Shown here: positions 13,007-21,847 of the stretch, piece after piece
Layout of the letters: each line of letters begins with the position of its first letter
How positions within the stretch are numbered: position 1 is the first letter of the stretch
Source of the DNA: Parasulfitobacter algicola
GTDB taxonomy: Bacteria; Pseudomonadota; Alphaproteobacteria; Rhodobacterales; Rhodobacteraceae
Direction: 5' to 3'
NCBI RefSeq assembly: GCF_013315265.1
Contig: NZ_JABUFE010000006.1
Location: forward strand, 62,001 to 126,000
Length of the DNA: 64,000 nucleotides
The notes under the pieces: model-generated
Database searches by the model: none
The model's input: the letters and a program-made list of their open reading frames with translations, nothing else
Told to the model about the DNA's origin: nothing
Program-made: the position numbers and the translations under genes

Positions 13007-13022
13007 ATGTAAAGGATTACAT
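13007..13022. promoter_or_regulatory. Operator-like palindrome 2 (LacI family)
   Basis: ATGTAAAGGATTACAT differs from palindrome 1 at one central base. It ends about 20 bases before the ATG of the ATP-binding protein gene, so bound repressor would block transcription or initiation. The 20-base offset puts both sites on the same face of the helix. Confidence 0.75.
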
Positions 13023-13042
13023 TGCTTCTTTGGGGAGGAAAC

Positions 13043-14557
13043 ATGGCGCCGAAAACGACGCATCCCACCGTCTTGCTAAGCGGAACGGGCCTGCGCAAAT
13101 CCTACGGGCCAGTAGAGGTTTTGCACGGTGTCGATTTTGAGGTCCGTGCTGGGGAAGTGCATGCGCTGTTGGGGGAAAACGGCGCAGGCAAGTCGACATT
13201 GGTCAAGATCCTTTCCGGCCTCGTGCAACCTAGTGAAGGAATGGTTGCCTTGGACGATAAGTCCGTTGCCTTTGCCACCGTCGCAGATGCGGAGAATGCG
13301 GGGATCGTGCTGATCCATCAGGAGTTTAATCTCGCCGAGCTTCGCACCGTTGAGGAAAACATCTTTCTTGGGCGAGAGCGGCGCAAGGGTCTGTTTCTTG
13401 ACAAGGCAGCGATGCGTATCGAGGCGCGTATGCTGCTTGATCAGTTAAATTGCGCGGCCCCCGTGACGGCACAGGTCGCCAGCCTGCCGGTCGCCGACAA
13501 ACAGATGGTCGAAATTGCGAAGGCGATGTCGCGCAAAGCGCGGGTCCTGTTCCTTGATGAACCGACAGCGGTGCTAACAAAGGCCGAAACCGCTTCGCTT
13601 TTCGCGCTGGTTGCGCGTCTTAAGGCGGAAGGCGTCGGTATCGTCTTCATCTCTCACAAGCTTGATGAAGTCGAAGCCATCGCAGACCGGATCACCGTGC
13701 TGCGCGATGGCAACCATGTGACGACGGTATCCGCCGAAGGTATCAGCCCCGACGATATGGCGCGGATGATGGTGGGTCGCGAATTATCGGATTTCTACCC
13801 CAATATATCGGCGCCGTCGGCAGAAACCCTGCTGGAGGTCAAAGAAGTCTCTGCACCGGGCGTACGTCGCGCAAGTTTCGACCTCAGGCGCGGCGAAGTT
13901 CTAGGTTTTGCTGGGCTTCAGGGCGCAGGGCGGACGGCGCTCATGGAAGCTATCATTGGTCTTCATGCCATAGAAAGCGGGACATTGCGGCTGAACGGCG
14001 ATGCTTGCACGTTTGATAGCGTCGCAAAGTCAAAAGCCAGCCGTATCGCCTATCTGACCAAAGACCGCAAGGGCAAGGGGCTTTTGCTGGGCAACGATCT
14101 TGTCTGGAACTTTTCTTTGTTCGCGCTCGACAAGTTCGCGACACCGTTCCTAGACCGGAAGGCAGAGCGCGCGGCATATGACGCAGCAACGCAGGCGGTC
14201 GATCTGCGGGCGGGATCGCCGAAAATGACGGCGGGCAGCCTGTCCGGTGGAAACCAGCAGAAGTTACTACTGGCCAAAATCCTCGAAGCAAATCCGCAGG
14301 TCATCATCATCGACGAACCGACACGCGGCATCGATGTGGGTGCAAAGGCGCAGATCTACGGTTTCATCGCTGATCTGGCAGCCGAAGGGCGGGGCGTAAT
14401 CGTCCTGTCGTCCGAACTACCCGAGATCATCGGGCTGAGCCACCGTGTCGTCGTCATGCACAACGGCATGGTCACTGGCAGTTTGTCCGGTGAAGACATC
14501 AACGAAGAAACAATCATGCGCTACGCCTCGGGCCTTGTGTCCGAACGCGCAGCGTGA
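13043..14557 (+). CDS. Sugar ABC importer, double ATP-binding subunit (RbsA/MglA type)
   Basis: The 504-residue protein holds two fused ATPase domains, as in ribose and galactose importers. The first has Walker A GENGAGKST near residue 44, and LFLDEPTAVLT. The second starts near residue 250, has GLQGAGRTAL in place of a canonical Walker A, and the signature LSGGNQQK followed by IIDEPTRGIDVG. The degenerate second P-loop is normal for this subfamily. I start at the ATG after GGGGAGGAAAC rather than at an upstream TTG. It energises uptake with the permease and binding protein that follow. Confidence 0.93.
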   Translation: MAPKTTHPTVLLSGTGLRKSYGPVEVLHGVDFEVRAGEVHALLGENGAGKSTLVKILSGLVQPSEGMVALDDKSVAFATVADAENAGIVLIHQEFNLAELRTVEENIFLGRERRKGLFLDKAAMRIEARMLLDQLNCAAPVTAQVASLPVADKQMVEIAKAMSRKARVLFLDEPTAVLTKAETASLFALVARLKAEGVGIVFISHKLDEVEAIADRITVLRDGNHVTTVSAEGISPDDMARMMVGRELSDFYPNISAPSAETLLEVKEVSAPGVRRASFDLRRGEVLGFAGLQGAGRTALMEAIIGLHAIESGTLRLNGDACTFDSVAKSKASRIAYLTKDRKGKGLLLGNDLVWNFSLFALDKFATPFLDRKAERAAYDAATQAVDLRAGSPKMTAGSLSGGNQQKLLLAKILEANPQVIIIDEPTRGIDVGAKAQIYGFIADLAAEGRGVIVLSSELPEIIGLSHRVVVMHNGMVTGSLSGEDINEETIMRYASGLVSERAA

Positions 14558-14567
14558 AGGAACGCCT

Positions 14568-15572
14568 ATGACAGATACAACCGCACGACAGACCAAGCCG
14601 GGCTTGCTGGCAGGACTTGATTGGAAATTGCTAGGCCCTCTGACGGCGCTGGTTGTCCTGTTGATCATCGGTAGCCTGTTGAACGAAAACTTCCTGTCGT
14701 CGGGCAACCTGCTGAACATTCTGACACGATCCGCCTTCATTGGGATCATCGCCATCGGCGCGACCTTCGTGATCTCATCCGGCGGCATCGACCTGAGCGT
14801 CGGGTCCATGGCGGCTTTCACGGCGGGTGTCATGATCATGCTGATGAACTGGATGCTCGGCATGACCGACATGATCTGGCTGATCGTTGCTGTCGGCATC
14901 ATGGCAGGGGCGCTAATCGGCAGTGCGGCGGGCTGGCTCAACGGGATCCTGATCACCCGCGGCGGGATCGAGGCCTTTATCGTGACGCTTGGCACTATGG
15001 GCATCTACCGCAGCCTTGTGACTTACCTCGCCGATGGTGGCACGCTCAGCCTCGACCGCGAGGTGCGGGCGCTCTACCGGCCCGTCTACTACGGTGACAT
15101 TTTTGGCCTACCGATCCCAGTCCTGTTTTTTGCGCTGGCGGCGATCCTTGGCTGGATAGTGCTGAACAACACCGCTTTCGGACGCCACGTACAGTCGGTC
15201 GGCGCGAACGAGGATGTCGCCCGCTATTCGGCCATCAATACCGACCGTATCAAGGTCTATGCCTTCATGATCCAAGGGGCGTGCGTTGCCCTTGCCACAA
15301 TCGTCTATGTTCCGCGTCTGGGGTCAGCGTCTGCCACCACTGGGGTTCTGTGGGAGCTTGAGGCGATTGCGGCCGTGATCATCGGCGGCACGCTTTTGAA
15401 GGGCGGATATGGCCGCATCGGTGGCACCATCGCAGGTGCGCTGATCCTTACCCTGATCGGTAACATCCTCAACCTCACCGATCTGATCTCAAACTACCTC
15501 AACGGCGCTGTCCAAGGCGTCATCATCATCGCAGCCGTGTTTTTGCAACGCGGGCTGCGCCGCAAATCCTGA
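14568..15572 (+). CDS. Sugar ABC importer, permease subunit (RbsC type)
   Basis: The 334-residue inner-membrane protein has about ten hydrophobic segments and the family signature SSGGIDLSVGSMAAFT near residue 70, plus the EAIAAVIIGGTLLKGGYGRIGG segment typical of ribose-type permeases (conserved part IAAVIIGGTLLKGG). The ATG follows AAGGAACGCCT, 11 bases after the stop of the ATPase gene. A longer open frame reaching back into the ATPase gene is not used. It forms the transmembrane channel of the importer. Confidence 0.92.
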   Translation: MTDTTARQTKPGLLAGLDWKLLGPLTALVVLLIIGSLLNENFLSSGNLLNILTRSAFIGIIAIGATFVISSGGIDLSVGSMAAFTAGVMIMLMNWMLGMTDMIWLIVAVGIMAGALIGSAAGWLNGILITRGGIEAFIVTLGTMGIYRSLVTYLADGGTLSLDREVRALYRPVYYGDIFGLPIPVLFFALAAILGWIVLNNTAFGRHVQSVGANEDVARYSAINTDRIKVYAFMIQGACVALATIVYVPRLGSASATTGVLWELEAIAAVIIGGTLLKGGYGRIGGTIAGALILTLIGNILNLTDLISNYLNGAVQGVIIIAAVFLQRGLRRKS

Positions 15573-15602
15573 CTTCAAGCAAATAAAACGGGAGGAAACC
15601 TA

Positions 15603-16541
15603 ATGACACGCTTGTTTACTACAGTGGCCGCCATTGCGATCACATCAACCGCCGCAATGGCAGAGGATATCACCATCGGCGTATCGATCCCCGCCGCAAC
15701 CCACGGCTGGGCCGGCGGCCTGAATTGGCACGCGACAGAGGCCGAACGCCGGCTCGAAGCCGCGCATGAAGGCCTCGATATCGTCATCACGACCGCCAGT
15801 TCAGCCACTGAGCAGGCCAACGCGCTCGAAGATCTTGTCGCGGTTCAGAATATCGACGCGCTGGTGATCCTGCCATTCGAATCCGACCCGCTGACCGACC
15901 CGGTCGCACAGGTCGCGGAAAGTGGTGCCTTTATCACTGTGGTCGACCGCGGTCTGGCGGACCCATCGATCCAAAACATCTATGTCGCGGGCGATAATGT
16001 GGGTTTTGGCCGGTCGGCCGGCGAATACATGATCGACGCGCTTGACGGTGCGGGCAAGGTCGTGGCCATGCGCGGTATCCCGACGGTCATCGATGATCAG
16101 CGCATGCAGGGCTTTGAAGAGGCGATCGCCGGCTCGGGCATCGAACTGATGGCTGCCGAACATGCCAACTGGTCGCGCGACGACGCGTTCGAAGTCATGC
16201 AGGACTATCTTGTTCGCTTTCCAGAGATCGATGCGGTCTGGGCAGCTGACGACGACATGGCCCTTGGTGCGCTGGAAGCGATCCGTGAAGCCGGGCGCGA
16301 AGATGAAATGTTCCTTGTCGGTGGCGGTGGCGCCTCTGCGGTGATCAAAGGTGTGGCCGAAGGCGATACGGCAATCCCGGCAACGGTGCTTTACCCGCCG
16401 TCGATGATCGCCACGGCGATTGATCTGACGGTTGCACGTTTCATGTCTAACGGGCCGGTGGAAGGGACCTTCAATCTGGCCTCGCCGCTGATCACGGCGG
16501 ACAATGCTGCCGCGTTCTACTTCCCGAATTCGCCTTACTGA
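15603..16541 (+). CDS. Sugar ABC importer, periplasmic binding protein (RbsB-like)
   Basis: The 312-residue protein begins with a signal peptide (MTRLFTTVAAIAITSTAAMA, cleaved before EDITIG) and continues as a type I periplasmic sugar-binding protein: GVSIPAATHGWAGGL, then DALVILPFESDPL, VDRGL, and DAVWAADDDMALGALEAI. GGGAGG precedes the ATG. It captures the substrate for the importer. The exact sugar cannot be read from the sequence. Tryptophans near the N-terminus (HGWAGGLNWH) may stack on a sugar ring. Confidence 0.9.
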   Translation: MTRLFTTVAAIAITSTAAMAEDITIGVSIPAATHGWAGGLNWHATEAERRLEAAHEGLDIVITTASSATEQANALEDLVAVQNIDALVILPFESDPLTDPVAQVAESGAFITVVDRGLADPSIQNIYVAGDNVGFGRSAGEYMIDALDGAGKVVAMRGIPTVIDDQRMQGFEEAIAGSGIELMAAEHANWSRDDAFEVMQDYLVRFPEIDAVWAADDDMALGALEAIREAGREDEMFLVGGGGASAVIKGVAEGDTAIPATVLYPPSMIATAIDLTVARFMSNGPVEGTFNLASPLITADNAAAFYFPNSPY

Positions 16542-16559
16542 TGTAAGGCGTCCTCCCAG

Positions 16560-16588
16560 TCCGGGGCGCCCAGGATTTGTGCCCCGGA
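16560..16588 (+). promoter_or_regulatory. Intercistronic hairpin
   Basis: TCCGGGGC (16560-16567) pairs perfectly with GCCCCGGA (16581-16588) around a 13-base loop, just after the binding-protein stop. No T-run follows, so it is more likely an mRNA-stabilising or attenuating hairpin that lets the binding protein be made in excess of downstream enzymes. Confidence 0.55.
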
Positions 16589-16617
16589 CATCAGTACTTC
16601 TGCAAGAGGGAAACACC

Positions 16618-17679
16618 ATGGCTGCTACCATGAAAGGCCCCGGTCTGTTTCTGGCGCAATTCGCTGGTGACGAGGCGCCGTTCCATAGCCTTGAGGCGAT
16701 TACACAATGGGCTGCGCGCCTTGGCTACAAGGGTGTGCAGATTCCGACATTCGATAGCCGCCTGTTCGACCTGAAACTGGCAGCGGACAGCCAGGCATAT
16801 TGTGACGAGGTTAAGGGGACCTGTGCTGATGCTGGCGTTGAGATCACAGAGCTTTCCACCCACTTGCAAGGTCAGCTTGTCGCTGTACACCCCGCCTATG
16901 ACCTTGCTTTCGACGCTTTCGCACCTGCGGCGGTGCACGGCAAACCAGCCGCGCGGCAGGCCTGGGCCGTCGAACAAATGACGCTCGCTGCAAAGGCGTC
17001 CGGCAATCTTGGCCTCGATGTATCGGTCAGTTTCACCGGTTCACTGGCCTTTCCTTATCTCTATCCATGGCCGCAACGTCCCGCGGGCCTGATCGAAGAC
17101 GCGTTCGGTGAATTGGTAAAACGGTGGCGCCCGATCCTTGATATCTACGACGATCATGGTGTTGATATCGCCTATGAGATTCACCCCGGCGAAGATGTAT
17201 TCGACGGCGCGACATGGGAACGTTTTCTAGATGGACTGGGCGGGCATCGTCGCGCCGCGATCAACTACGACCCGTCACATTTTTTGCTGCAACAGCTCGA
17301 CTATCTCCAGTTTATCGATCTCTATAACGACCGCATTCGCGCTTTTCACGTCAAGGACGCTGAGTTTAACGCTACGGGTCGGCAGGGCGTTTATTCTGGC
17401 TATGCAGGTTGGACGGACCGCGCCGGTCGTTTCCGGTCGCTTGGTGACGGGCAGGTAGATTTTGGCGGTATCTTCGCAAAGCTGGCGCAATATGGCTATG
17501 ACAGATGGGCCGTTCTCGAATGGGAATGCTGCCTGAAATCGCCGGAGCAGGGTGCAGCCGAAGGCGCACCTTTCATAGCGCGCCACATCATCGACGTGAC
17601 AGATAAGGCGTTTGACGATTTTGCCGGGGCCGCGACCGATACCGCGCGCAACAGAAAAATGCTGGGGCTTGAGCCATGA
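16618..17679 (+). CDS. Sugar isomerase/epimerase of the xylose-isomerase-like TIM-barrel family
   Basis: The 353-residue protein is an AP-endonuclease-2/xylose-isomerase-like TIM barrel. It shows metal-ligand motifs of that fold: IAYEIHPGED, NYDPSHFLLQ, FHVKDAEF and VLEWECC. Such enzymes epimerise or isomerise sugars or keto-sugars. It overlaps the downstream dehydrogenase by four bases (ATGA), so the two probably act in one pathway. I infer a route for a sugar or sugar derivative in which the dehydrogenase makes or uses a keto-sugar. The ATG follows AAGAGGGAAACACC; an upstream frame extension to 16504 overlaps the hairpin and is rejected. Confidence 0.85.
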   Translation: MAATMKGPGLFLAQFAGDEAPFHSLEAITQWAARLGYKGVQIPTFDSRLFDLKLAADSQAYCDEVKGTCADAGVEITELSTHLQGQLVAVHPAYDLAFDAFAPAAVHGKPAARQAWAVEQMTLAAKASGNLGLDVSVSFTGSLAFPYLYPWPQRPAGLIEDAFGELVKRWRPILDIYDDHGVDIAYEIHPGEDVFDGATWERFLDGLGGHRRAAINYDPSHFLLQQLDYLQFIDLYNDRIRAFHVKDAEFNATGRQGVYSGYAGWTDRAGRFRSLGDGQVDFGGIFAKLAQYGYDRWAVLEWECCLKSPEQGAAEGAPFIARHIIDVTDKAFDDFAGAATDTARNRKMLGLEP

Positions 17680-18794
17680 GACCGCTGAAACTTGGCATGG
17701 TTGGCGGCGGGCAGGGTGCCTTCATTGGCGGCGTACACCGCATGGCGGCGCGACTTGATGGCCATTGGCAACTCGTGGCCGGAGCATTTTCATCGGACGC
17801 AGTTCGCGCGCACGCATCTGCGGCGGAACTGGGCATTGATCTCGATCGTAGCTATGGCAGTTTCACGGACATGGCGGCGCAAGAGGCCGCACATCCCGAC
17901 CGGATAGATGCTGTCGCCATCGTCACCCCGAACCATATGCACGCACCAGCAGCCATCGCTTTTCTGGAGGCTGGAATTCCGGTTATCTGTGACAAGCCTT
18001 TGACGGCCACGATGGATCAAGCGCATGCGCTGGCGCAAACGGTGCGCGATACGGGAACACCATTTTTTCTGACCCACAATTACACCGGCTACCCGTTGAT
18101 CCGTGAAGCCCGCGCCATGGTCGCGCGTGGTGATCTCGGCAAAATCCGCGTCATTCAGGCCGAATATGCGCAAGGGTGGCTGGCGCAGCCGCTGGAAGGC
18201 GAGGGGCAAAAACAGGCGGCGTGGCGCACCGACCCCGACAAATCCGGGGCCGGCGGGGCCATTGGTGATATAGGCACGCACGCGCTCAACCTACTCAGCT
18301 TCGTGACGGGTGAGGTACCAGCGCACCTGTCGGCCGACCTGCAAAGTTTCGTCTCGGGGCGCAAGCTAGATGACAACGCCCATATCACGCTGCGCTTCGA
18401 CAGCGGTGCACGCGGCATGATCTGGGCCAGCCAGGTTGCCGTGGGCTGCGAAAACGGACTGAGGCTGCGCATCTACGGGGACGAGGCGGGACTGGAATGG
18501 TCGCAGGAAGACCCAAACCGCATGAAACTGACATCGCTCAATGCCCCCGCGCGCTGGCTGACCCGTGCGGGCGCCGGAACGAGCGACCTGGCCACGCGCA
18601 TCCCGGCGGGCCACCCGGAAGGCTACCTCGAAGCATTCGCAACGCTGTATGCGGAAATCGCCCGCGCCTTGCGGGGCGAAAACGAAGCGGCAGAACTCGT
18701 CCCGGGGCTCAATGCCGGACTCGAGGGAATGGCATTTATCAGCGCCTGTGTCGCATCGTCGTCTACAGGCGGGAAATGGGTGTCTCTGGATTGA
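17676..18794 (+). CDS. Gfo/Idh/MocA-family sugar dehydrogenase
   Basis: The 372-residue oxidoreductase has an N-terminal NAD(P)-binding Rossmann fold (LGMVGGGQGAFIGGVHR), the family motif VICDKPLT near residue 105, and a C-terminal substrate domain with GGAIGDIGTHALNLLSF, whose histidine is often catalytic. It is the last gene of the importer operon. Family members oxidise hydroxyls of sugars and inositols to ketones. With the preceding isomerase it may form a keto-sugar pathway; the substrate is unknown. Confidence 0.9.
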   Translation: MRPLKLGMVGGGQGAFIGGVHRMAARLDGHWQLVAGAFSSDAVRAHASAAELGIDLDRSYGSFTDMAAQEAAHPDRIDAVAIVTPNHMHAPAAIAFLEAGIPVICDKPLTATMDQAHALAQTVRDTGTPFFLTHNYTGYPLIREARAMVARGDLGKIRVIQAEYAQGWLAQPLEGEGQKQAAWRTDPDKSGAGGAIGDIGTHALNLLSFVTGEVPAHLSADLQSFVSGRKLDDNAHITLRFDSGARGMIWASQVAVGCENGLRLRIYGDEAGLEWSQEDPNRMKLTSLNAPARWLTRAGAGTSDLATRIPAGHPEGYLEAFATLYAEIARALRGENEAAELVPGLNAGLEGMAFISACVASSSTGGKWVSLD

Positions 18795-18818
18795 TGAATC
18801 GCTGGATTTTCCGATAGC

Positions 18819-18985
18819 TCATTTGCGCCAATCCTCAATCGTTCTTGGTGCGGGACTACGCGGCATCGGTTTGCGTCGCTTGCCTGACAGAGCGTTTCCA
18901 GCGATGGCCGCAAGCAAAACTGCGCCTCCAGTCAATGTGTTCAGCGTGACCGTTTCGCCGATAAACAACCAGACCCATACCCTAG
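18819..18985 (-). pseudogene. C-terminal fragment of a DMT (EamA) exporter
   Basis: The minus strand reads VWLFIGETVTLNTLTGGAVL, then LAAIAGNALSGKRRKP and a stop at 18819-18821. This matches the last helix and tail of EamA-type drug/metabolite exporters. Everything upstream is gone: at about 18985 the sequence turns directly into a truncated mipA-type gene in another frame. It is the 3' half of a deletion junction. Confidence 0.65.
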
Positions 18986-19219
18986 TGCGACGTCAACCTG
19001 ACCCAAGCCGTAGTCAAACACCTGATATGACAGCCCGTCCAAACCGATATGGAACCTTTCGGTGTCATAGCTGATGACAGGTGCGAAGCTGGCTGTATCT
19101 TCTTCGCCAACATAGATCCCGGTCGCAGCTACGCCTGCGCCCCCGACTGTCCATTGCCCTTCGGCAGACGCGGCACTGGCCATTATAACCAACACCACCG
19201 ACAACATTTGTTTACGCAT
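18941..19219 (-). pseudogene. MipA/OmpV-family outer-membrane protein, truncated N-terminal part
   Basis: A good ribosome site (AAGGATAGAACG) precedes the ATG at 19219. The product starts with a signal peptide (MRKQMLSVVLVIMASAASA) and then GQWTVGGAGVAATGIYVGEE, SFAPVISYDTERFHIGLDGL and VDVALGYGSG, as in MipA/OmpV proteins. Intact members have about 240-260 residues. This one runs into a foreign frame after about 80 residues and stops at 92, where the DMT exporter fragment begins. It is almost certainly non-functional. Confidence 0.7.
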
Positions 19220-19365
19220 CGTTCTATCCTTGCTTGAGATGTGAATGTCATCTGACTGCCAATGTCCAAGCATCGGATCGTCCGTATTTACAGGGACGGA
19301 CAGATCATTGGTGCCCGGAGCATTTTTGATCTGGCTTTCCAAGGCCCCTTGGGACAGTTTGCGGC

Positions 19366-20589
19366 ATGAACGAAATCATCGTTGAATTGATCAGTACGGC
19401 AACTATTGCGATTGCGGTGTTAGGCATTGCGTTCTGTTTGATGCAGACCGCATACCGTTGCCTAAATCTCAGCTTTGCAACGTTCCTCGGCGTTGTGGCA
19501 CTGAACAACATCCCCGATTCATTCGGCCGTATGATCGACCTGACGCAGCCGGGCTTTTTGCAAGGTGTCATCTTCGCAATTTGGTTGTGCAGTGCCTTAT
19601 GTCTTGCCCCATCTCTTTGGGCATATGTCTTTACGCTGACATCCCATGCGCAACGTCGCCCAAAACAGCCGTACCGGCATATTGTGCTGCCCGCACTTGG
19701 CGCTGTCGCCGGTATCCTTTGGATCCTCGGGCCCAGCGACACGATAGCGGTTCTTCTTTCAGATACTGACGTGCCATTGTCCGGTTGGTTGCTGGTGCTT
19801 GCCACGTGGATCGGCCTTTTGCAGCTGGCGCTCTACCCTCAGTTGGCGGTTTATCTGTTTTTAATCATGCGCCGCTTATTGCAGTACAAACGCAGGCTGC
19901 GTGACATCTATGCCAGCACCGAAGCGCACGAGCTTCGCTGGATCTACGTGATCGGAGCGCTGGGTTTACTTTTCTGGGTGGCTCAATCAGTGTTCCTCGC
20001 TATTTCGATTGATCCCGAGTGGACCATCGTACCAACGGCGATACTGAGCCTCGCAGGACTTGCCCTTTTTGCGGCGACGACGCTCTGGGGGTTGCGCCAG
20101 CGTCCGCCATTGGTTCCCAAAACCGAGGATGAGCAACCGGCTGAAAACGACACGGACGGTCAGACGGAGACAGCGACCCCGAAATACGGCAAATCCGCCC
20201 TCAGCGCAGAGGCTTCTGCCCGCCTTGCCCGCAAGGTGCAGGCCGCGATGGAGGTTGACCACCTGCACCGTGACCCAAACCTGTCGCTTTGGGCGCTGGC
20301 GCGCCATATCGGGGCATCGCCGAACTATATCTCGCAGACACTGAACGACGTGATCGGTGAAAGCTTCTTTGATTTCGTCAACCGGCACCGTGTCATCGAA
20401 GCGATGAAGCTGCTGTCCACGACCGACGATACCGTCTTGGCGATCACCTATGATGTCGGCTTCAACGCACGGTCGTCCTTTTACAACGCCTTTAAGCGCG
20501 TCACCGGTCAAACGCCGACCGGTTATCGAAAATCACTGTCTGTCCGTGAGGGGATGGACGACGCAAGCCAAAAGGTGCGCGAAACCTGA
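19366..20589 (+). CDS. Membrane-anchored AraC-family regulator
   Basis: The 407-residue protein has an N-terminal half with about seven hydrophobic segments (first at residues 5-27, last near 215-240), a charged linker (TEDEQPAENDTDGQTET), and a C-terminal AraC helix-turn-helix: LSLWALARHIGASPNYISQT and the second motif DVGFNARSSFYNAFKRVTG. Such proteins sense a signal in or across the membrane and act on DNA at the inner face. It sits divergent from the truncated mipA fragment, which may have been its former target, and 29 bases ahead of the hydrolase gene. Confidence 0.88.
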   Translation: MNEIIVELISTATIAIAVLGIAFCLMQTAYRCLNLSFATFLGVVALNNIPDSFGRMIDLTQPGFLQGVIFAIWLCSALCLAPSLWAYVFTLTSHAQRRPKQPYRHIVLPALGAVAGILWILGPSDTIAVLLSDTDVPLSGWLLVLATWIGLLQLALYPQLAVYLFLIMRRLLQYKRRLRDIYASTEAHELRWIYVIGALGLLFWVAQSVFLAISIDPEWTIVPTAILSLAGLALFAATTLWGLRQRPPLVPKTEDEQPAENDTDGQTETATPKYGKSALSAEASARLARKVQAAMEVDHLHRDPNLSLWALARHIGASPNYISQTLNDVIGESFFDFVNRHRVIEAMKLLSTTDDTVLAITYDVGFNARSSFYNAFKRVTGQTPTGYRKSLSVREGMDDASQKVRET

Positions 20590-20618
20590 TCTCATCATGA
20601 CCGATCAGGAGACGAAGA

Positions 20619-21773
20619 ATGACTTCCCGCCACCCCATCAAGGCACTATGGCGTCGTTTGACGCCAGCACCCACACCCTCACACAGCCGATTATCGCGCG
20701 ATCCATCAATCAAGCAGCGTACTTCCAACACCGGGAAACTTATGCTGAGCGTCGCAGTGTTGTTGTCCGCATGCACCGGGATCACAGACCTTTCCGCACG
20801 GCCGCAGGACCCGGTTGATCGGCGTTACAAAATCGAAGAGGTCCGCTTTGCTGGCGGACCGGGCGTCACGTTGGCAGGTGAACTGACCATGCCGCAAACA
20901 GGCGGGCCCTTTCAGGCCATTGTGTTGATCTCAGGCTCTGGTCCACAAGACCGGGATGAAGCACTCGCGGGACACAGGCCGTTTCTGGTCCTGTCTGACC
21001 ATCTGACCCGCGCGGGTTTTGCCGTTTTGCGCTATGATGATCGTGGCTTTGCCGAAAGCACCGGGACTTTTGAGACGGCGAACTTGTACGACTTTGCCGA
21101 TGATGCTGCGGGTGCCTATCGCTATCTGCAAAGCCGCCCAGAGATTGATAATGCAGCTATTGGCTATATCGGCCATTCCGAAGGCGCTTATATTGCGCCG
21201 GTCGCCGCGCGGCAAACCGACCCTGCCTTTATGGTATTTCTCGCCGGTGCTGCACGTCCGCTCTTTCCCGATGTGATTGCAACACAATCAGCTGATCTCA
21301 TGCGGGCGCAGGGGGCTGATGAAGCCACAATCGACGCCGCTGTGACGCAGTTTCACGCAGGATCGTCAATTCTGAAACAGCAAGCGCCGCTGTCTGAGAT
21401 ACGCGATGACCTGGACAATTATCTGACGTCACAGGGCATGGGCCGTCGTGATCGGCGGGAGGTTCTCGATCAATTCGCGACCCGCTGGGGCGTGAGCCAC
21501 GCAAACTACGATTCAAGGGCGGAATTGCGGTCGCTGTCAAATCCGGTCCTCGCTCTGCTCGGTGAAAAAGACTTGCAAGTCTCCGCGAAAGAGGAAGCCC
21601 CGGCAATGCGCGCGTCCCTTCGGCACCCCGGGTCCGAAGTGCAAGTGATCGCAGGGGCAAATCACCTGTTCCAGCCGTCGCAAACAGGTTTGCCATCCGA
21701 ATATTCCGACATCGAAACCACCATATCAATTGATGTCCTGAACCGGATCAGCACGTGGATCAGCGCGCTGTAG
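20619..21773 (+). CDS. Alpha/beta hydrolase, probably exported or lipid-anchored
   Basis: The 384-residue protein has an alpha/beta-hydrolase domain: oxyanion region VLISGSGPQDRDE, LRYDDRGFAES, nucleophile motif GHSEG, acid LLGEKDLQVSA and histidine in GANHLF. An AGGAG site precedes the ATG at 20619. Near residue 42 is a hydrophobic stretch ending in a lipobox, MLSVAVLLSACTG; if translation starts at the ATG at 20742 this would be a lipoprotein signal. The 40-residue basic leader before it is unusual. The function is likely an esterase or peptidase-like hydrolase with unknown substrate. Confidence 0.8.
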   Translation: MTSRHPIKALWRRLTPAPTPSHSRLSRDPSIKQRTSNTGKLMLSVAVLLSACTGITDLSARPQDPVDRRYKIEEVRFAGGPGVTLAGELTMPQTGGPFQAIVLISGSGPQDRDEALAGHRPFLVLSDHLTRAGFAVLRYDDRGFAESTGTFETANLYDFADDAAGAYRYLQSRPEIDNAAIGYIGHSEGAYIAPVAARQTDPAFMVFLAGAARPLFPDVIATQSADLMRAQGADEATIDAAVTQFHAGSSILKQQAPLSEIRDDLDNYLTSQGMGRRDRREVLDQFATRWGVSHANYDSRAELRSLSNPVLALLGEKDLQVSAKEEAPAMRASLRHPGSEVQVIAGANHLFQPSQTGLPSEYSDIETTISIDVLNRISTWISAL

Positions 21774-21847
21774 GCCTGACTGACACCCAATCAATCAGCT
21801 ATGCGATCTCGTCTCTGACGGTCGCCCATTCAGAAAGAAAAGCCAAA

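Noticed and set aside
13022-13042. TTG start for the sugar ABC ATPase
   Set aside because: The GGGGAGG ribosome site lies inside this extension and points to the ATG at 13043. The extension also overlaps the second operator-like palindrome.
14445-14567. Longer N-terminus of the sugar permease
   Set aside because: The extension lies within the end of the ATPase gene and reads cysteine- and serine-rich residues unlike permeases.
15801-16631. 276-codon minus-strand frame
   Set aside because: It is antisense to the sugar-binding protein gene, which has a signal peptide and family motifs.
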